DNA of 62,000 nt, from contig CM043966.1 in NCBI GenBank assembly GCA_014529385.2, positions 92,703,087 to 92,765,086 of the forward strand. Reading direction: 5' to 3'. The notes beneath the pieces are model-generated. The model was not told the DNA's origin. It ran no database searches and saw only the letters and a program-made list of their open reading frames with translations. Each line of letters opens with the position of its first letter. The first letter of the stretch is position 1. This document shows positions 1 to 11,765 of the stretch, piece after piece. Both the position numbers and the translations under genes were made by a program. The DNA is from Adiantum capillus-veneris. Taxonomy: Eukaryota > Streptophyta > Polypodiopsida > Polypodiales > Pteridaceae.

Positions 1-1760
1 TTGGAGTATGTCTTCTCAAATTGAAGATGGATATACCCAAAGTTCCACAGCTTTAAAGACCAGATTCTCTAAAGCGCCAACAAAGGAGCAAGCATGAGCT
101 TCATTAAGGAAAATTCAACAACATGGTGAAGGCTACTATGCTTATGAGGAAGATTTTCTCGTCAACGGGCAAGATGTAGATTTCATTCTACTTTTTTGGA
201 TTATGTGAAGATTGATCAATTTATTTCCGGATTGTCTTCTTTTTTGAAGACAAAGGCTACTTGTAGTAGTGAACATTGTACCTTTGATCAAGCAATCTCT
301 ATTGCATGAAGAAAGTTTCACAAGTACTTTTACATCAAAAAGGGATTCCATCATGAAGGAAGAACCTACCATTAGGAAAGTGTTTCAATCAAGGAAACGT
401 CTCCTGTGCCATATTTCTTTACTTTTACTCTAACAAATAGTGAAGATGATGTTTACATACCAACTGATGATTCAAGTGTTGAAGTGTGTGTTAGAGATTC
501 AAATGTGGCATCTCTTTCTTCATCTTTATCACAAGCGTGCAGCAATCGTCAGAAGATATCCCAAATGGCAATAAGGATGATTCAATATTGGATACTTCCA
601 ACCTTTTTGAGGACCAACTTCTGGTCACAGTAGAGGAAGCTTTTGTTCAATGTGACTCTATGGAGAATGAAGACCTTAAAGGTAACTCTGATCCTAGCGA
701 AAGTTCTCATGAGAGTGTGTCTTGTTTAAAAGAAGAGAGTGAAAAAGAAGAGGAAATCATAGGTGGGAGATCATGGACTACATTGATCATAGAGAAAAGA
801 TTGTGGACATGGACTGCCTACTCCAAAACATAGTGGAAGAGTGTAAAGCACTTTCATGTGAGGATGATCTTAAATAGTGTGTGAGGACATCAAAAGGCTT
901 TGGTATGACCATGTGTGCTAAGCATGGAAGAACCTACAAGTTTAGATTCATCAACCTTTGAGGTGGTACAATGTGAGGAGCTTCAACTTTCTCAAAGGGT
1001 GGGCTTAGGATTGGATAAAGAATATGGGAGAGTAGTAAAAGATCAAATCATAATAGGAAACTATCAAAAGGGTATCATTCTCTCCAATGGTGTATTTGTG
1101 GGTGGCTTTTCATTCATGGGACAATCTCCTAGCAAGAAAGTCCAAGATTTTGAAGCTTTAATAAATTTAACAATGGGTTTTACCTATTTAAATTCAATCT
1201 CTCCTCTCTTCACATATGCCTTTTATCTTGGGCAGCATACCCTTGTAAGTTTTGGAGAACATAAACACTTGGTGATTGATGGATCTTTCCAAAATTTTTA
1301 CATTTGGTTCTTTGGTGTATGGAGTCTCACATTGTGATGCTTTTGGTCTTCTTCATAGATGAAAAACTTGCAGATTGCTACATGTGGATTGTCCTTACTA
1401 AAATCTATTCTCTTCCAAGGTGCTGGAAACAAGAGAGACCTTGGTATATTATCTACATGTGGTGAACTTTTGCAACACCTTTAGATAGTAACTGGAGGCA
1501 TGGATCTAGCTTTCCTGAATTATGAAGGTCATTGAATTTTTTATTTGATGAGGCTACCCAGGTTGAGTGACTTTTATGAGCTAGAGTTACGAGATTTTCT
1601 CATACTAGCTCTTGAATATTGTAGCAAATACATCAACTTTACACAGGAGGAAGAGAAACCTATCTTTCATATCACATTCATAGTGGTGGAAGTGATGATG
1701 GCCAACAATAAGAGCTACAAGTTTCTTCAGTCAAATACAATGAGTGATTTCATACCATAG
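1..1760 (+). pseudogene. Decayed coding relic, gag-like at its start
   Basis: Forward reading frames broken by stops and frameshifts run through this stretch. Around 190-340 they spell QFISGLSSFLKTKATC and then FDQAISIA followed by a basic run. This resembles the end of an LTR-retrotransposon gag domain, where a 'F..GL...L' segment precedes an 'EA...A' helix. From about 406 to 833 the frames are acidic and serine-rich; from 915 to 1337 there is a 140-codon frame I do not recognise, and 1545-1760 holds another short one. No start codon, splice site or LTR could be tied to it. The gag assignment is an inference from pattern alone. Confidence 0.3.
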
Positions 1761-4346
1761 TTCTCTCTCTAGGAAAGAAACTTCAAGATCTTTGATCTTG
1801 GGGGCTGCTTATGGAAACTTTTTTAATGGAGGCGGTTTACTTAGCCACTTCATGACATCATGCTATTGGCTCTACAAAAAATATTTCATAGTGCACAAGG
1901 TTTTCTAATCATACAGCAAAAGTCCTTCAAGAAAGATAAAAGCAGGCAAAGGTAGACGTTACAATTTGATCGCATAAATGGTACATGAATGAGCCATTAT
2001 CTAGGGAGGGGGGCTAATGAAAGAAATTTTTTGGCTATCTGTATTTGTCATAGTGAGCCACCCCACCCAAGAAAAATCACCTTGACACTATGGCTATCCT
2101 CACTTTTCATTGTACATAGGTGTGTGTGAGTTACCAGTTATTTCCCTGAAAATAAAGATAAAAATAAAAAATAAATTACGGCCTACCTTTTGCGTGTAGA
2201 CTTGGGCCTAGCTATATTGTGAATTTGGTTACTCCACTATTTAAAAATTATATACATACTATATTTAGGTGTGCACTTTTACCAGACTTAAGTAAACCAC
2301 TTCACATTGTTACCATCCATAATATATTGTAATATCATCCATGTATACATCTCATGCATTTGATGTCCTTACTCAAGCTTCCACCAAGCTAGGTGTAACT
2401 CCACTCTATCTAAATTCACAAAAAATCCTTTCACTCCCTCAAGATGAAATTTTTCTTTCCTATTACTTCTATTTTTCTTTACGATAAAAAATTCAATTCA
2501 CAATCACCTACCATGCTAATCAATAATCAAGGGAAACTTATTTTATTTTATTAAATTATTATTTCTATATTTTTAGCTCTTTATCCTAAAATCCTATCAC
2601 AAGTCAATGCACTAGTTTCTTTGTTCTTCCCTCTTGTATATATTTTATTTCACCAAAAAATTTCATCCATACATGTGTAAAGGGCATGGAGGGACACACT
2701 CTTGGAGCCACATGGAGGCTCAACCAAAAAGGGACCACAAAAAGACTTTTGTAGTCCTGAATCTTACGTATTTGGTGGAATTTTTGGTGTCCACCTCCAC
2801 TCCAAATTTGAAGAAGTCGTCAAAGAAAAAATGTAGCCCATGAGTTAAATAATTTTCCTTACTTTTTCATAATTTTTGGAGCTAGCACCAGTGAGATATT
2901 AATTTTTTGGTTGACCCAAGTCTTCCCACTTTTTTCACAAGTCACCCATAGTCTTCTCTCACCTCCTTTCACACTTCTATACACACACACACACACACAC
3001 ACACAAACTCATTTCTCTCCATCCCTTAGTCAAACATGCACCTTCCATGGCTTCTCTCACCCTCTTCACCACTACCCTTCCCTCTCACCTCCATAGATCT
3101 CATTTGAACTCTACACCCTCTCTATGCCTCTCCCTATCACCTCCAAATTACAATTCCTTCTTACCTCTTCTCTATATACATAAAATTGAGCATGTAAACC
3201 ATGCTTAAATTATAAAAATTGAGGGATCTCATCAACCAAATCTCCATTTTCATCGTGGTAATTAACATTGGCACCGGTGGCATAAAGAGAAGGAGAAGAA
3301 AAAAGACTGGCGGTCATTTTTGACGACCTATTTGAGGGTGAGTCCAAGATTCCTCAAGGATTCACCATCTCAAGGGTTCACCCATCTTATGCACCCCTCT
3401 TTCCTCAACCCTTCAAGTCATTCTACCCGTTGTAATTATATTAATTACCTTCTTTTAGTGATTATTAACCACTAACTACTTACATTATTGTAAAAATGCA
3501 CCCTCTACTGTCTATAAGAGTAGGTATCTCCAAGTTATTCACTCAATCCTTTCACCTTTCACCCTCAATAGTTCTATCTCCTTGAGCTCACATCCATGTG
3601 ACTTAAGGGATAAGGGAGACTCACTCTCATTTGAAAACCTTGTAAAATCAACCATTTCACACATAACACACCACTCTCCACCCCTAGTTGTGAAGGCGAT
3701 TGTGAGGATTGTGAGCTCTCTATCACCTCACTACTCTATGTGCATAGAGAGGCTTGAATGTGAGTTATGGCATTGAGAGGAGTTGATTGATGCCATGCTC
3801 TCCATCACATTTGTAGCTTTTTCTTGTTCATAAATGAGATTGATAGTCTGGGTGCAACTGTCCACTACGGCAGCTACAACCCTTCTCTCCAAAATGGATT
3901 TGGTAAGTTGGCTCGTCGGCTTGTATAATGTAGCTTTTGTCCTCAAAGGTTGTGGTACCGTTTCTTTCTTGGTGTTTTGAGGGATTTTTATTTGTTTCAT
4001 AATCATCTATTGTAAGAGTGTGGTACGGTGAGGGGGCTCCCGCAACGCTAAGAAAATGTGTATGGTGGCAATAAGATCAAGCTTTGTGTTGTCTCTCTAA
4101 TTCTCCCCAAGCTTTCTAAGCATCAAGTATTTAAGGCTAGGATCAAATTGCTTAAGTTGATTTATGATCTCTCCCTCACTCTCTCTCAAATCTTTAAGCC
4201 TGAGAATGCTTGTGTTTGATGTATGTGGCTATTGTGCATCCCCCCTCTCTTTGCGCGCTTGGTTATAAGGCGATATCTCTTGCATCCATAACTAGGTGGT
4301 GCCCCTTCACTTTTTTGGTTGTGGGTTTGGTGTTGTTCTTTCTTGC
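1761..4346. other. AT-rich intergenic DNA, no gene seen
   Basis: About 2.6 kb of low-GC sequence with only short, unconvincing frames. It contains pyrimidine-rich stretches around 2900-3180, an AC dinucleotide repeat, and no recognisable domain, LTR end or primer-binding site. Confidence 0.5.
2981..3005. repeat. (AC)12 microsatellite
   Basis: A perfect AC dinucleotide run of about 25 bases within pyrimidine-rich DNA. The short frame reading His-Thr repeats across it is an artefact of the repeat. Confidence 0.95.
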
Positions 4347-6090
4347 TTATAGTGGCCACAGTCCCAATTGAGCAACATGGGAGCCTTGAGGAGTGTTTAG
4401 AGGTTGCTTCTCTTGTTCTCCACCCCGGACAGCCTCAATAGGAAGCATGCTTGGAAAGGAGGGAGCTTCAAAGAAGAGGCTAGAAGAAGAATTTGTAGCC
4501 TGGTGGCTCAACAAAGAATATCTATGGGTCAATTCCACAACTATCTTTCAAAATATGTTAAGAGGTTGAGGATATTTTCTAGAGATTGGGTTTATAGGCT
4601 TACTTTGTATTGCCTCCATGCAGTGTTGATCACAAAAGAGCACATGAGATCTTGACGGTAGAGCTTAGCTTTCTAATGCCAACTCTAAAAAGATTGAAGT
4701 GTGGATTACAAAAGATGTGGTGGCCAAATGTATTAAAGGTACCATCAATCAAGGAAGCACTTAGAACAAGAGAGAAGTCCAGTGCTAGAGCTTTTACCAA
4801 GATGGGGCCATCATCCACCTTTAGAGATTTGACTAAGCCTAAGCTAGAGTTACCTCTAAGGCTCTATTAGAAACACTTAAATTTTACAAAGACAAGGCCT
4901 ACAAGCACACCAACCCAAATCAGGTGGTGGCCAACATGATTAGCCATCAATTGAACACATGATCTTGAAAACAAGTCATTTTTGCAAAATATGTACATGA
5001 TAGCTTGACAAAGCTACCTGCAAAGAAGAGGGATAAATTAAATTATATCAATGGTGGGGGAGGCTCCCATTAGAATTACCTGACATGCCTTATGTATGGC
5101 ATAAAATCTTTTGCGCGCTCTAGAGCAAAGTTTCTGGCTCCAATCAAAAGACGAAGAAAAGAGAAAGGCTCTACCACCCAAGACTAGGCTTGTAAGGAAA
5201 CTACAAACATTCCATTCCTCTATTGATGAAGAATCAGATCATGGGACCAATAGATAGGAATCTATCGATGAAGACAAACATGAAGATGATATACAATCCA
5301 AGGCAGAGTGAAGGACCAAAAGGAAGCTAAATACATCATCCAAAGTGCCAAAGAAATGAAAGCTAGAGGTGGCCATGGTAGAAACAATTGCACGATGGAA
5401 AGCCCATTTGGACAAAGAAAAAGATTACTATAAAAGAAGAAAAGGGCTAGCCGACAAGAAGAAGAGTATAGAAAAGGCTAATAGAAAGAAGAGAGCAATG
5501 CAGTAGCTAAGGATCAAAAAGAGGAAGCTAAATCTAAAGCTCAAGAAGACTTGAGAAAACAAGCAGCTATCAAAGCTCAGAGAAGGCTAGATGATCAAAC
5601 TTGACAAGAAGAAGAAGAGGTTTTGAGGTAGTATCAAGACCAAAGGAAAGCTACTACTGCTACCATGGCAAGATTGAAGATTGAAGAAGAATGTAGAGCC
5701 TGACAAGTAGAATACAAAGCCAAAGTTAATGTCAAGGAAGAGATAGAGATGAGAATAAGAGGAAAGGAAAAGGGTTGAAGATGAGGATCAACACCATGAC
5801 GTGCCTATTTCTACCACCTCCAAAAATGCAATCACCTCCTCAAACACAAGGTGATCAATGAAGGATTCAAGAAGACACCCAAAAACAGAAAAAGAAAATA
5901 ACTAGAGGGGGAAAGACAAGAAAAGGGAAAAAATGCTACTTTTCAACCACAAAATTATGTACCAAGAGTACCTATACCACTTTTCATGCCACCTCCCATG
6001 ATATCTAGGCTTGCTTTCAAGTTGTATTTTTCAAAGATACATTGGCTCCTAGCCTTGCAAGTTTGTCTAGAGTAACAAAAGTGGACAACT
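4347..6090 (+). pseudogene. Decayed Lys/Glu-rich coding relic
   Basis: Plus-strand frames with many stops retain a protein-like texture. Near 4447 a frame reads EEEFVAWWLNKEYLWVN. Near 4870-5030 another reads FYKDKAYKHTNPNQVVANM and KYVHDSLTKLPAKKRDKLNY. From about 5370 to 5760 shifted frames encode a long Lys/Glu/Arg/Ala-rich run such as AKDQKEEAKSKAQEDLRKQ, which would form a coiled coil. No catalytic motif, zinc knuckle or LTR could be linked to it. It may be a decayed retroelement gag or a host coiled-coil protein; I cannot decide. Confidence 0.3.
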
Positions 6091-6099
6091 TATATGCAG

Positions 6100-7545
6100 A
6101 TTAGGATGGTTTGGTTCTTCCAAATCTTACCTCCCAAGACTGATTCATTCTTGAAGAATAGGATCTTCCTGGTCTTTTGTATTGATTTACATCATTTTCA
6201 TGCTGGGCCTTGTAGTTGGACAGTTTTAAAACATTGTAGGGGATCTTCACTAGCCGCTTTGCACCTTGAGCATCTATCCAAGCCTATCCCTTTGGCTACT
6301 ATCTTGAACATGCTAGAAATAGGCCCCCATAGCACCTTCCATAGGAAGATCTTCATAATTGGGGGCCATTAAGGTTCCCATGTATTTCTTGCTACCAATG
6401 ACCATCAGGATTCCTAGCTAGTTCTTCTACCACTATTTATTGAGTTGGAAGAAACGATCTAATCTGAACATAAATTGGCAGTGGGGATCCCATACATTGC
6501 TAGTAGTAGATTTCCTTAGTTTGCGGTGTGGTGAATTTTCAGTTCTCAAGTCAAGGCGGAGCTTTCTAACCAAAATCAACTTCACAAATTGGCATAGGCA
6601 TGATGCCAAGACCATTAATTGATTTTTTGATCAGCAGTGGTAGAGTTCCATTGTGGGTGGCCAGCTAATTTTCCCATCCCTTATTGTTCCAGTCCCCAAA
6701 TTGGATCAAGTGAGTGAGACCTTTGTTATTGACTTCTCTCCAGAACATATTTAATGCTTCACTTCCCACATTGGATAGCTAAGGGGACAAATGGGCTATG
6801 GAGTTTTTGAAGTATCTAGTTTCCTCTCCCTATTCAAGTGTCTTCACTTATTTGGTGCATTTACATTGACTCGCCCATGTTGCCACCTAGTTTCAAGTTT
6901 ACCCATTGAGGTGCCAGTAGTTTATCATGAACCACAATCTCTTTCCATGAGGCCCCTTGGGAGATACGATTTGGCCTTTTATCATGTCTTGTTTGGTGAT
7001 TGCGACCTTAAATTTAGCACATTGGTCACTTCAACATGCACTACACCGAGGATCCCAATACCGCCTAGTTCCTTGGGTCTGTCAATGCATTCCCATTCAT
7101 CCCACAATAAGGGTACTAAATCTTTGGTGTTATGTTTGCAAAGGAATTGTTTCACAAGGTTTAGGAATTTCTTCCAATTGTATTTTGCTATTGTGATCAA
7201 CTTCATATTGCTATGGAATGGGAGGAGCACATATTCCCACATCTTTCTTTGAACATTGTCCTAGCCCATTGGAACTTTTGTTTGTGAAATGTTCCCAACT
7301 CCAATGGTGGAAGGCCTTTCCTTTTGAGACAATCTCACCTGACCATTCATAAGGGTCAAACAATTCATTTTCTTATAATGAAACTATTCTTGATTTCTCC
7401 ACATGGTACTTAGACCTAAAGGCTGCAGCAAATGTTTGAACAATCTCCAAATCCTTCCTCGTTACCTCGGGGTTGGCTTTCAAGAATAGTAATGAGTCAT
7501 CAGCAAAACAAATAGTTTTGCCAAGATTTGTTTATTACCCATGGT
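6100..7545 (-). pseudogene. LINE (non-LTR retrotransposon) reverse-transcriptase relic
   Basis: On the minus strand, frames starting near 7,545 read GKTICFADDSLLFLKANPE, which contains the FADD box of LINE reverse transcriptases (complement of 7496-7507). Further along (complement of 6982-7242) is a region with FLCKHNTKDLVPLLWDEW and then RPKELGGIGIL. This is the segment after the polymerase in plant LINEs, where 'W..VC.PK..GGLGI' is typical. Weaker, frameshifted LINE-like text continues to about 6,430. Endonuclease, ORF1 and tail are not visible, so this is a truncated, decayed copy. The plus-strand frames at 6791-7252 and 6957-7196 are antisense shadows. Confidence 0.8.
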
Positions 7546-8135
7546 ATAGTGTTCTATACTATACAACAAACTAAAAAGTCAATCCTAGGATCACTAGAGT
7601 TAATCCTAAACTAGAGTTGAAAATATTTGATCCTATAAATAAACTGGAGTTCCTAAGAGCTCCACCAAGTAAGGGATGTGAGCTCAACCACTCCCTCAAT
7701 GTGTATCCACATCCCTTGAGGTCTCAAATACCAGCTTAACACATGGACTTCCACAACACAAGTCACACTTAGGTGGAATAAGCTAGAGAGAACTATATCC
7801 TCATAGCCTAAAGTATTACTAAAGTTACTACAATTAATAGAGTATTTAGGAATTAAAGTCAGCAATTAAGTGGCCTAATTTAGCCTAAGGTCATGATACC
7901 TACTTAAAGCCAACTAATAGACCAAACTCAAAGAGAAGAACAAGGTACTAGAAGTTTGAAAAAATTATAGCATCTAAATTAGCAATGTCACAACTTCATA
8001 AATTTTATGCATGTTAGAAATTCAAATAACAAGATGCAAACATGTAGCTATGGAAAGCATAGATAAAAGGAAGTAGTACACCTGATATAATGGAGCGCAT
8101 CCGTTGTAACATGTAAACATCCATTGTCGTTGTCC
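7546..8135. other. Intergenic DNA, nothing recognised
   Basis: AT-rich sequence between the LINE relic and the 208-bp duplication. No convincing coding frame, LTR end or RNA gene was seen. Confidence 0.5.
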
Positions 8136-8551
8136 TCAAAGGCATCCTTATGTAGTCACAAACTGCACAATAGTCACCACCAAACATCCACCTCCTATAG
8201 GCACATCAGTGGGAAGAAAAAGAACTTTGCTAATCACTAAACTCTAAAACAAAAACACTCCTATCGTAGTAATCCTACCTACCCTCCATCACTTGAGTGA
8301 TGAGGATCAAAGTAAGTGGAGGTTGGAGAGCTCGGTCAGTAGCTCAAAGGAATCCTTATGTAGTCACAAACTGCACAATAGTCACCACCAAACATCCACC
8401 TCCTATAGGCACATCAGTGGGAAGAAAAAGAACTTTGCTAATCACTAAACTCTAAAACAAAAACACTCCTATCGTAGTAATCCTACCTACCCTCCATCAC
8501 TTGAGTGATGAGGATCAAAGTAAGTGGAGGTTGGAGAGCTCGGTCAGTAGC
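8136..8551. repeat. 208-bp near-perfect tandem duplication
   Basis: Bases 8136-8343 are repeated head-to-tail at 8344-8551 with an exact offset of 208. I found one internal difference, GGCATCC versus GGAATCC at 8143/8351. The near identity means the duplication is very recent or that the assembly collapsed or expanded the locus. The unit lies just outside the minus-strand gypsy-like relic, and an acidic minus-strand frame ends in it. Confidence 0.95.
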
Positions 8552-8558
8552 TCTAAGG

Positions 8559-8768
8559 CTAAACCGCCATCCTCATCATCAAGGTAGGTGTAATCCTCTT
8601 CAGTAAGGCCATGTGTCTCGTCTGTCCAATCACCATTATCGTCCTTGCCTCTTCCATGCAAAATAGTATTAGGAATGTCACGAGGCCTGCATACTCAACC
8701 TGGGCAAAAGGGTAAACTTGGGCAATTGGGCGAACTTCCTCGATAGAATAGGGATCCGTCCTAGTCAA
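8559..8768 (-). pseudogene. Short acidic frame, possible tail of gypsy-like element
   Basis: A minus-strand frame here and an overlapping shifted frame, reading DEDGGLALELLTELSNLHLL near its end, look more protein-like than random sequence. They lie downstream of the second protease domain of the minus-strand relic. The frame runs into the 208-bp duplication, where stops appear. No domain was recognised. Confidence 0.25.
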
Positions 8769-9085
8769 GAGGTGGACCAGCCACTCTAACTACTCAACAT
8801 TTCTCTCACAACCGAGTGCTTCAACTGAATCCCCTTCAGATGAAATATGAGGATAACATAAATGCATTACTTGGGACAGGTAAAAAGAATATTCGTAAGA
8901 ATCAGCCATATGTGTGAACACAAATAGAATATGGCTAGGTATTTGATGACATAGGTTTTTATTTTAGTGTACCTGATGTGACATGTGTAGGTATGGATCA
9001 AGATTTTGACTAGTATTGTGCACACTCGTTTGATAATTTCTCTTGCTCTTTACTTTTTTCAATAAAAAAAACTAGGGTGGTTAGT

Positions 9086-9088
<3 letters not shown>

Positions 9089-9134
<46 letters not shown>
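9089..9134. repeat. (TA)23 microsatellite
   Basis: A perfect TA run of about 46 bases. Confidence 0.95.
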
Positions 9135-9138
<4 letters not shown>

Positions 9139-9382
9139 CCTTAAAATTGAAAAGCTCAAGGGTCGGGTAAGAGGGAAATAATTCAATAGACTGACGTGAA
9201 TGAAAACTCCCCCCTTCCTTGGGTAGATCATACTTTAAAAGGATGTCATCACCTTTTGGAACCAGTTATTCCAATTGGTAATAGGTGAGGATTTTAGCCA
9301 ATAGATCTCTATTACCTTGGGTGCCTCATTGCGTTGCAAGGGTGGTAAGGTACTCTCCCATGAACGAACTTGAAGTAGTGCA

Positions 9383-9766
9383 TCAGGTAATAATTGAACA
9401 AATTGGATTTGTTGAATCTTTTGAAGCTTCATGGAGGCTGCCTATGGTAGGTGGAGGTTGTGTAGAAGCTTTTACCTCTATGGATGCATTACATGAGGAG
9501 CTAGAAGCTTCATGGAACTCCCCATTTCCCGAGCTAAGATGAATAGATTGGTTTTGCCTTGGAACCCAAATTATCTCTAGAATAGGTGTGTAGCATTCCG
9601 TGATCTTTCCCTTCCCACGGTCTTCGATCTGCTTTGGAATCACAAGGTTTGACCCGCATGGTTTTGTAGTGGATAGGGAAGGACACGATTTACGTTTAGG
9701 TTCCCAAATTTGATCATATCTATCATAGTAGCCTTGGGCTTCTAATAGTTGTTTGGAATCCAACAT
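9383..9766 (-). pseudogene. C-terminal frame of the gypsy-like relic, function unknown
   Basis: A 127-codon minus-strand frame directly downstream of the second protease domain, reading LEAQGYYDRYDQIWEPKRKS near its start. It is polar and contains no polymerase, RNase H or integrase motif. It sits where reverse transcriptase would be expected to start in an intact Ty3/gypsy element, so its lack of those motifs is informative. A short frame at 9235-9432 overlaps its end. Confidence 0.35.
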
Positions 9767-9923
9767 GATTTGGTTTTCACCTTCTTAACCTGAGTGGATG
9801 CCTTCGTTCGAGGTTTCCTTTGTGAATTAACTTGAACCATAGGGGGGTCCGATAACGATACCTTAGGGACCCATTGATATGTACCCTTGGTCAGATCATG
9901 TGGAGCCTTTGATGTAGCACTTT

Positions 9924-10384
9924 CTATCGTAGCCAGGAAGTTGAAGCTTTAGAGGGTTGTGCTACTGGCAAGGATGTTGTGACTTCTTGGATTGGCAATA
10001 TTTTGTTGTTTTTTTTGTTATGAAGAGGTGAGATATCAGGTGTTATTCCTTGAGTCATAGGGCCATGAGTTGGTTTTTGCATCGTGATACTCCCGGTCTC
10101 CCAATTGATATTACATTTGACTGGAGACATCCATTTGCACCCCAGGTTTATATTACCCTCCATAGTACCGACAGGCATGATCAAAAAGCGTTGAACCACG
10201 GTTCCATTGTCATAAATAACAGGAGTGTGTAGGAATCCAAAAACAGTGGTCTTCTTCTTATTGACACCTTGACTTGGATGGTGCTTGTGGATAGGGGTGG
10301 TTTTCCTAGCTGACACCAAACTCCATACGATAACAAATTATATTGAGCTCCTGTATCCAATAATGCGTTATATGGTACTCTCAC
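9924..10384 (-). pseudogene. Retropepsin-like aspartic protease domain (second copy)
   Basis: Two overlapping minus-strand frames (10181-10384 and 9924-10319) joined by a frameshift give a recognisable retroviral-type protease. The active-site segment reads YNALLDTGAQYNLLS with the DTGA catalytic motif at 10346-10357. About 80 residues later LIMPVGTMEGNINLGCKWM and then NINWETGS match the 'ILG..W......I.W' end of LTR-element proteases. The frame is continuous upstream with the linker at 10490-11122, so this is part of the same polyprotein and not a separate element. Confidence 0.7.
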
Positions 10385-10489
10385 ATAGAGGTTATTTAGT
10401 TCAATTAGATATCATAGAGGTGGCTCAGATTCCAATGAATCATCATTAGTGTCTTCAAAAAATGCTTTCGTGATTCCCAGATTAGCCTC

Positions 10490-11122
10490 TCATTGGCGTC
10501 TAAGACGTTGTCTTTCTCCAGCCTCAACTCTAGCTTGGATCTTTTTAAGCTCTTCCCCTATATAATTAAGCCATTCTGCGGTAGATTTATTTTCATTTAT
10601 TCTAGTACGCATATTTGCTCGATATTGTCGCCTCTTATATCTCTTACTCTTCTTGCCTAATTTTTTATTACGGCCGATCTCTAGTGAAGAGTCGCTAGAT
10701 AAATCGCTACTTGTGTCTTCTCTTCCCTTGGATAGATTGTCATCTAGGGTACCACTGGGCCATGAATGGTTTTTTCCCACATTTGTACTAAGATTTAATT
10801 CAGATTCTTCGTCCTCAGAGTCAATTTCAATTGATGATTCTAACTTCAAATCGTGTGGGCTATAGTCTTGTGAGACACTACTAGTTCCAATGCCAGTTAA
10901 ACCTTCATCTTGTAGGTCATCAGAAGCTATATGCATTGCTTCTAGCATATTTAAGGGTACGAGTGGTGGCATTTCATCCCCCTCAGGTGTTACCCAGGTC
11001 GTCCCCCTGTCTCCCCAAGTGTCTATGGTTGCTGCTAAGTGGACCCAATCCACATTGTTCAACTCAATCATCCCAGGTAGTACATCCATATAAGGAGAAT
11101 CTTCCCCAACATCAATGTCCAC
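10490..11122 (-). CDS. Polyprotein linker between two protease-like domains
   Basis: A 210-codon open minus-strand frame. The N-terminal half is acidic and serine-rich (for example SSIEIDSEDEESELNLS); the C-terminal half is strongly basic (KLGKKSKRYKRRQYRANMR) and ends in a probable amphipathic helix. No catalytic motif is visible. It links the upstream DGGT protease-like motif to the downstream DTGA protease. An 86-bp tandem duplication near its 5' end interrupts the upstream reading frame. Confidence 0.45.
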   Translation of the reverse strand: MDIDVGEDSPYMDVLPGMIELNNVDWVHLAATIDTWGDRGTTWVTPEGDEMPPLVPLNMLEAMHIASDDLQDEGLTGIGTSSVSQDYSPHDLKLESSIEIDSEDEESELNLSTNVGKNHSWPSGTLDDNLSKGREDTSSDLSSDSSLEIGRNKKLGKKSKRYKRRQYRANMRTRINENKSTAEWLNYIGEELKKIQARVEAGERQRLRRQ

Positions 11123-11226
11123 TTTACATGTGTAACATCATTGTTCAACTCAGTCATCCCAGGTAGTACATCCATATAAGGAGAATCTTCCCCAGCATAA
11201 ATTTCCACTTTACATGTGTAACAATA
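11055..11226. repeat. 86-bp tandem duplication in polyprotein gene
   Basis: The sequence starting GTTCAACTCA at 11057 recurs at 11143, an offset of 86, and the copies match closely through CATGTGTAACA. As 86 is not a multiple of three, the duplication breaks the frame upstream of the linker ORF. Confidence 0.85.
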
Positions 11227-11574
11227 CTGCAATGGGGCCGAGTGAACTGTGGTGTCAGATCTATGATCAATTATAAACCTGTTTCATAGAGGATGTGCTT
11301 GACCAGTTACAAGATCCACTTGAATGATAGAATCTTAGAACTACAAGTAGACATGGTTTTTAGACCAGTCATGCACCATTTTTGCTTCCCTCATGAAATG
11401 ACGTCCTTAGATCATCTCAGATGCCATAGTGTGCTTGGAGAAATCCATAACAATGAAGGTATTTATTATTTTATATCCAAAGACCTTGATCTTGAGATTT
11501 CTAGCATCCCAATAGGTTTAACAATATACCTATTGGCCATCTTTACTACTATGGTTGTGGCCCCAAGATGAGGT

Positions 11575-11765
11575 CTTCCCATAGTTTCCCAGCAATTTTA
11601 AGTCACAATGCTAACCCCAGTGCCACCATCAAAGATTCCCTTCACAGTTAATCCCTTGGTAGTGATTGGTGTGGTTGCATTGGATTCATCGCCCTCAAAG
11701 TATTGTCCTAACTTGTAAACAGGTATTTCTACAACAGGGTTCTCATCTAGGTTGGGTTGTGCATC
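11575..11765 (-). pseudogene. Protease-like domain with DGGT motif (first copy)
   Basis: The minus-strand frame from about 11,762 reads GLTVKGIFDGGTGVSIVT, with the D-G-G-T codons at the complement of 11619-11630, and then a stop. The next residues in frame include MANRYIVKPIGMLEI. Many plant Ty3/gypsy polyproteins have a DGG[ST]GVN variant of the aspartic-protease active site followed by such a strand, so I read it as a protease domain. It comes right after the 231-codon frame at 11765-12460. Confidence 0.55.

Noticed and set aside
915-1337. 140-codon frame as an intact gene
   Set aside because: It sits among broken frames, lacks a recognised domain, and no splice signals could be tied to it.
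6791-7252. 153-codon plus-strand frame
   Set aside because: It is antisense to the LINE reverse-transcriptase relic, which has recognisable motifs on the minus strand.
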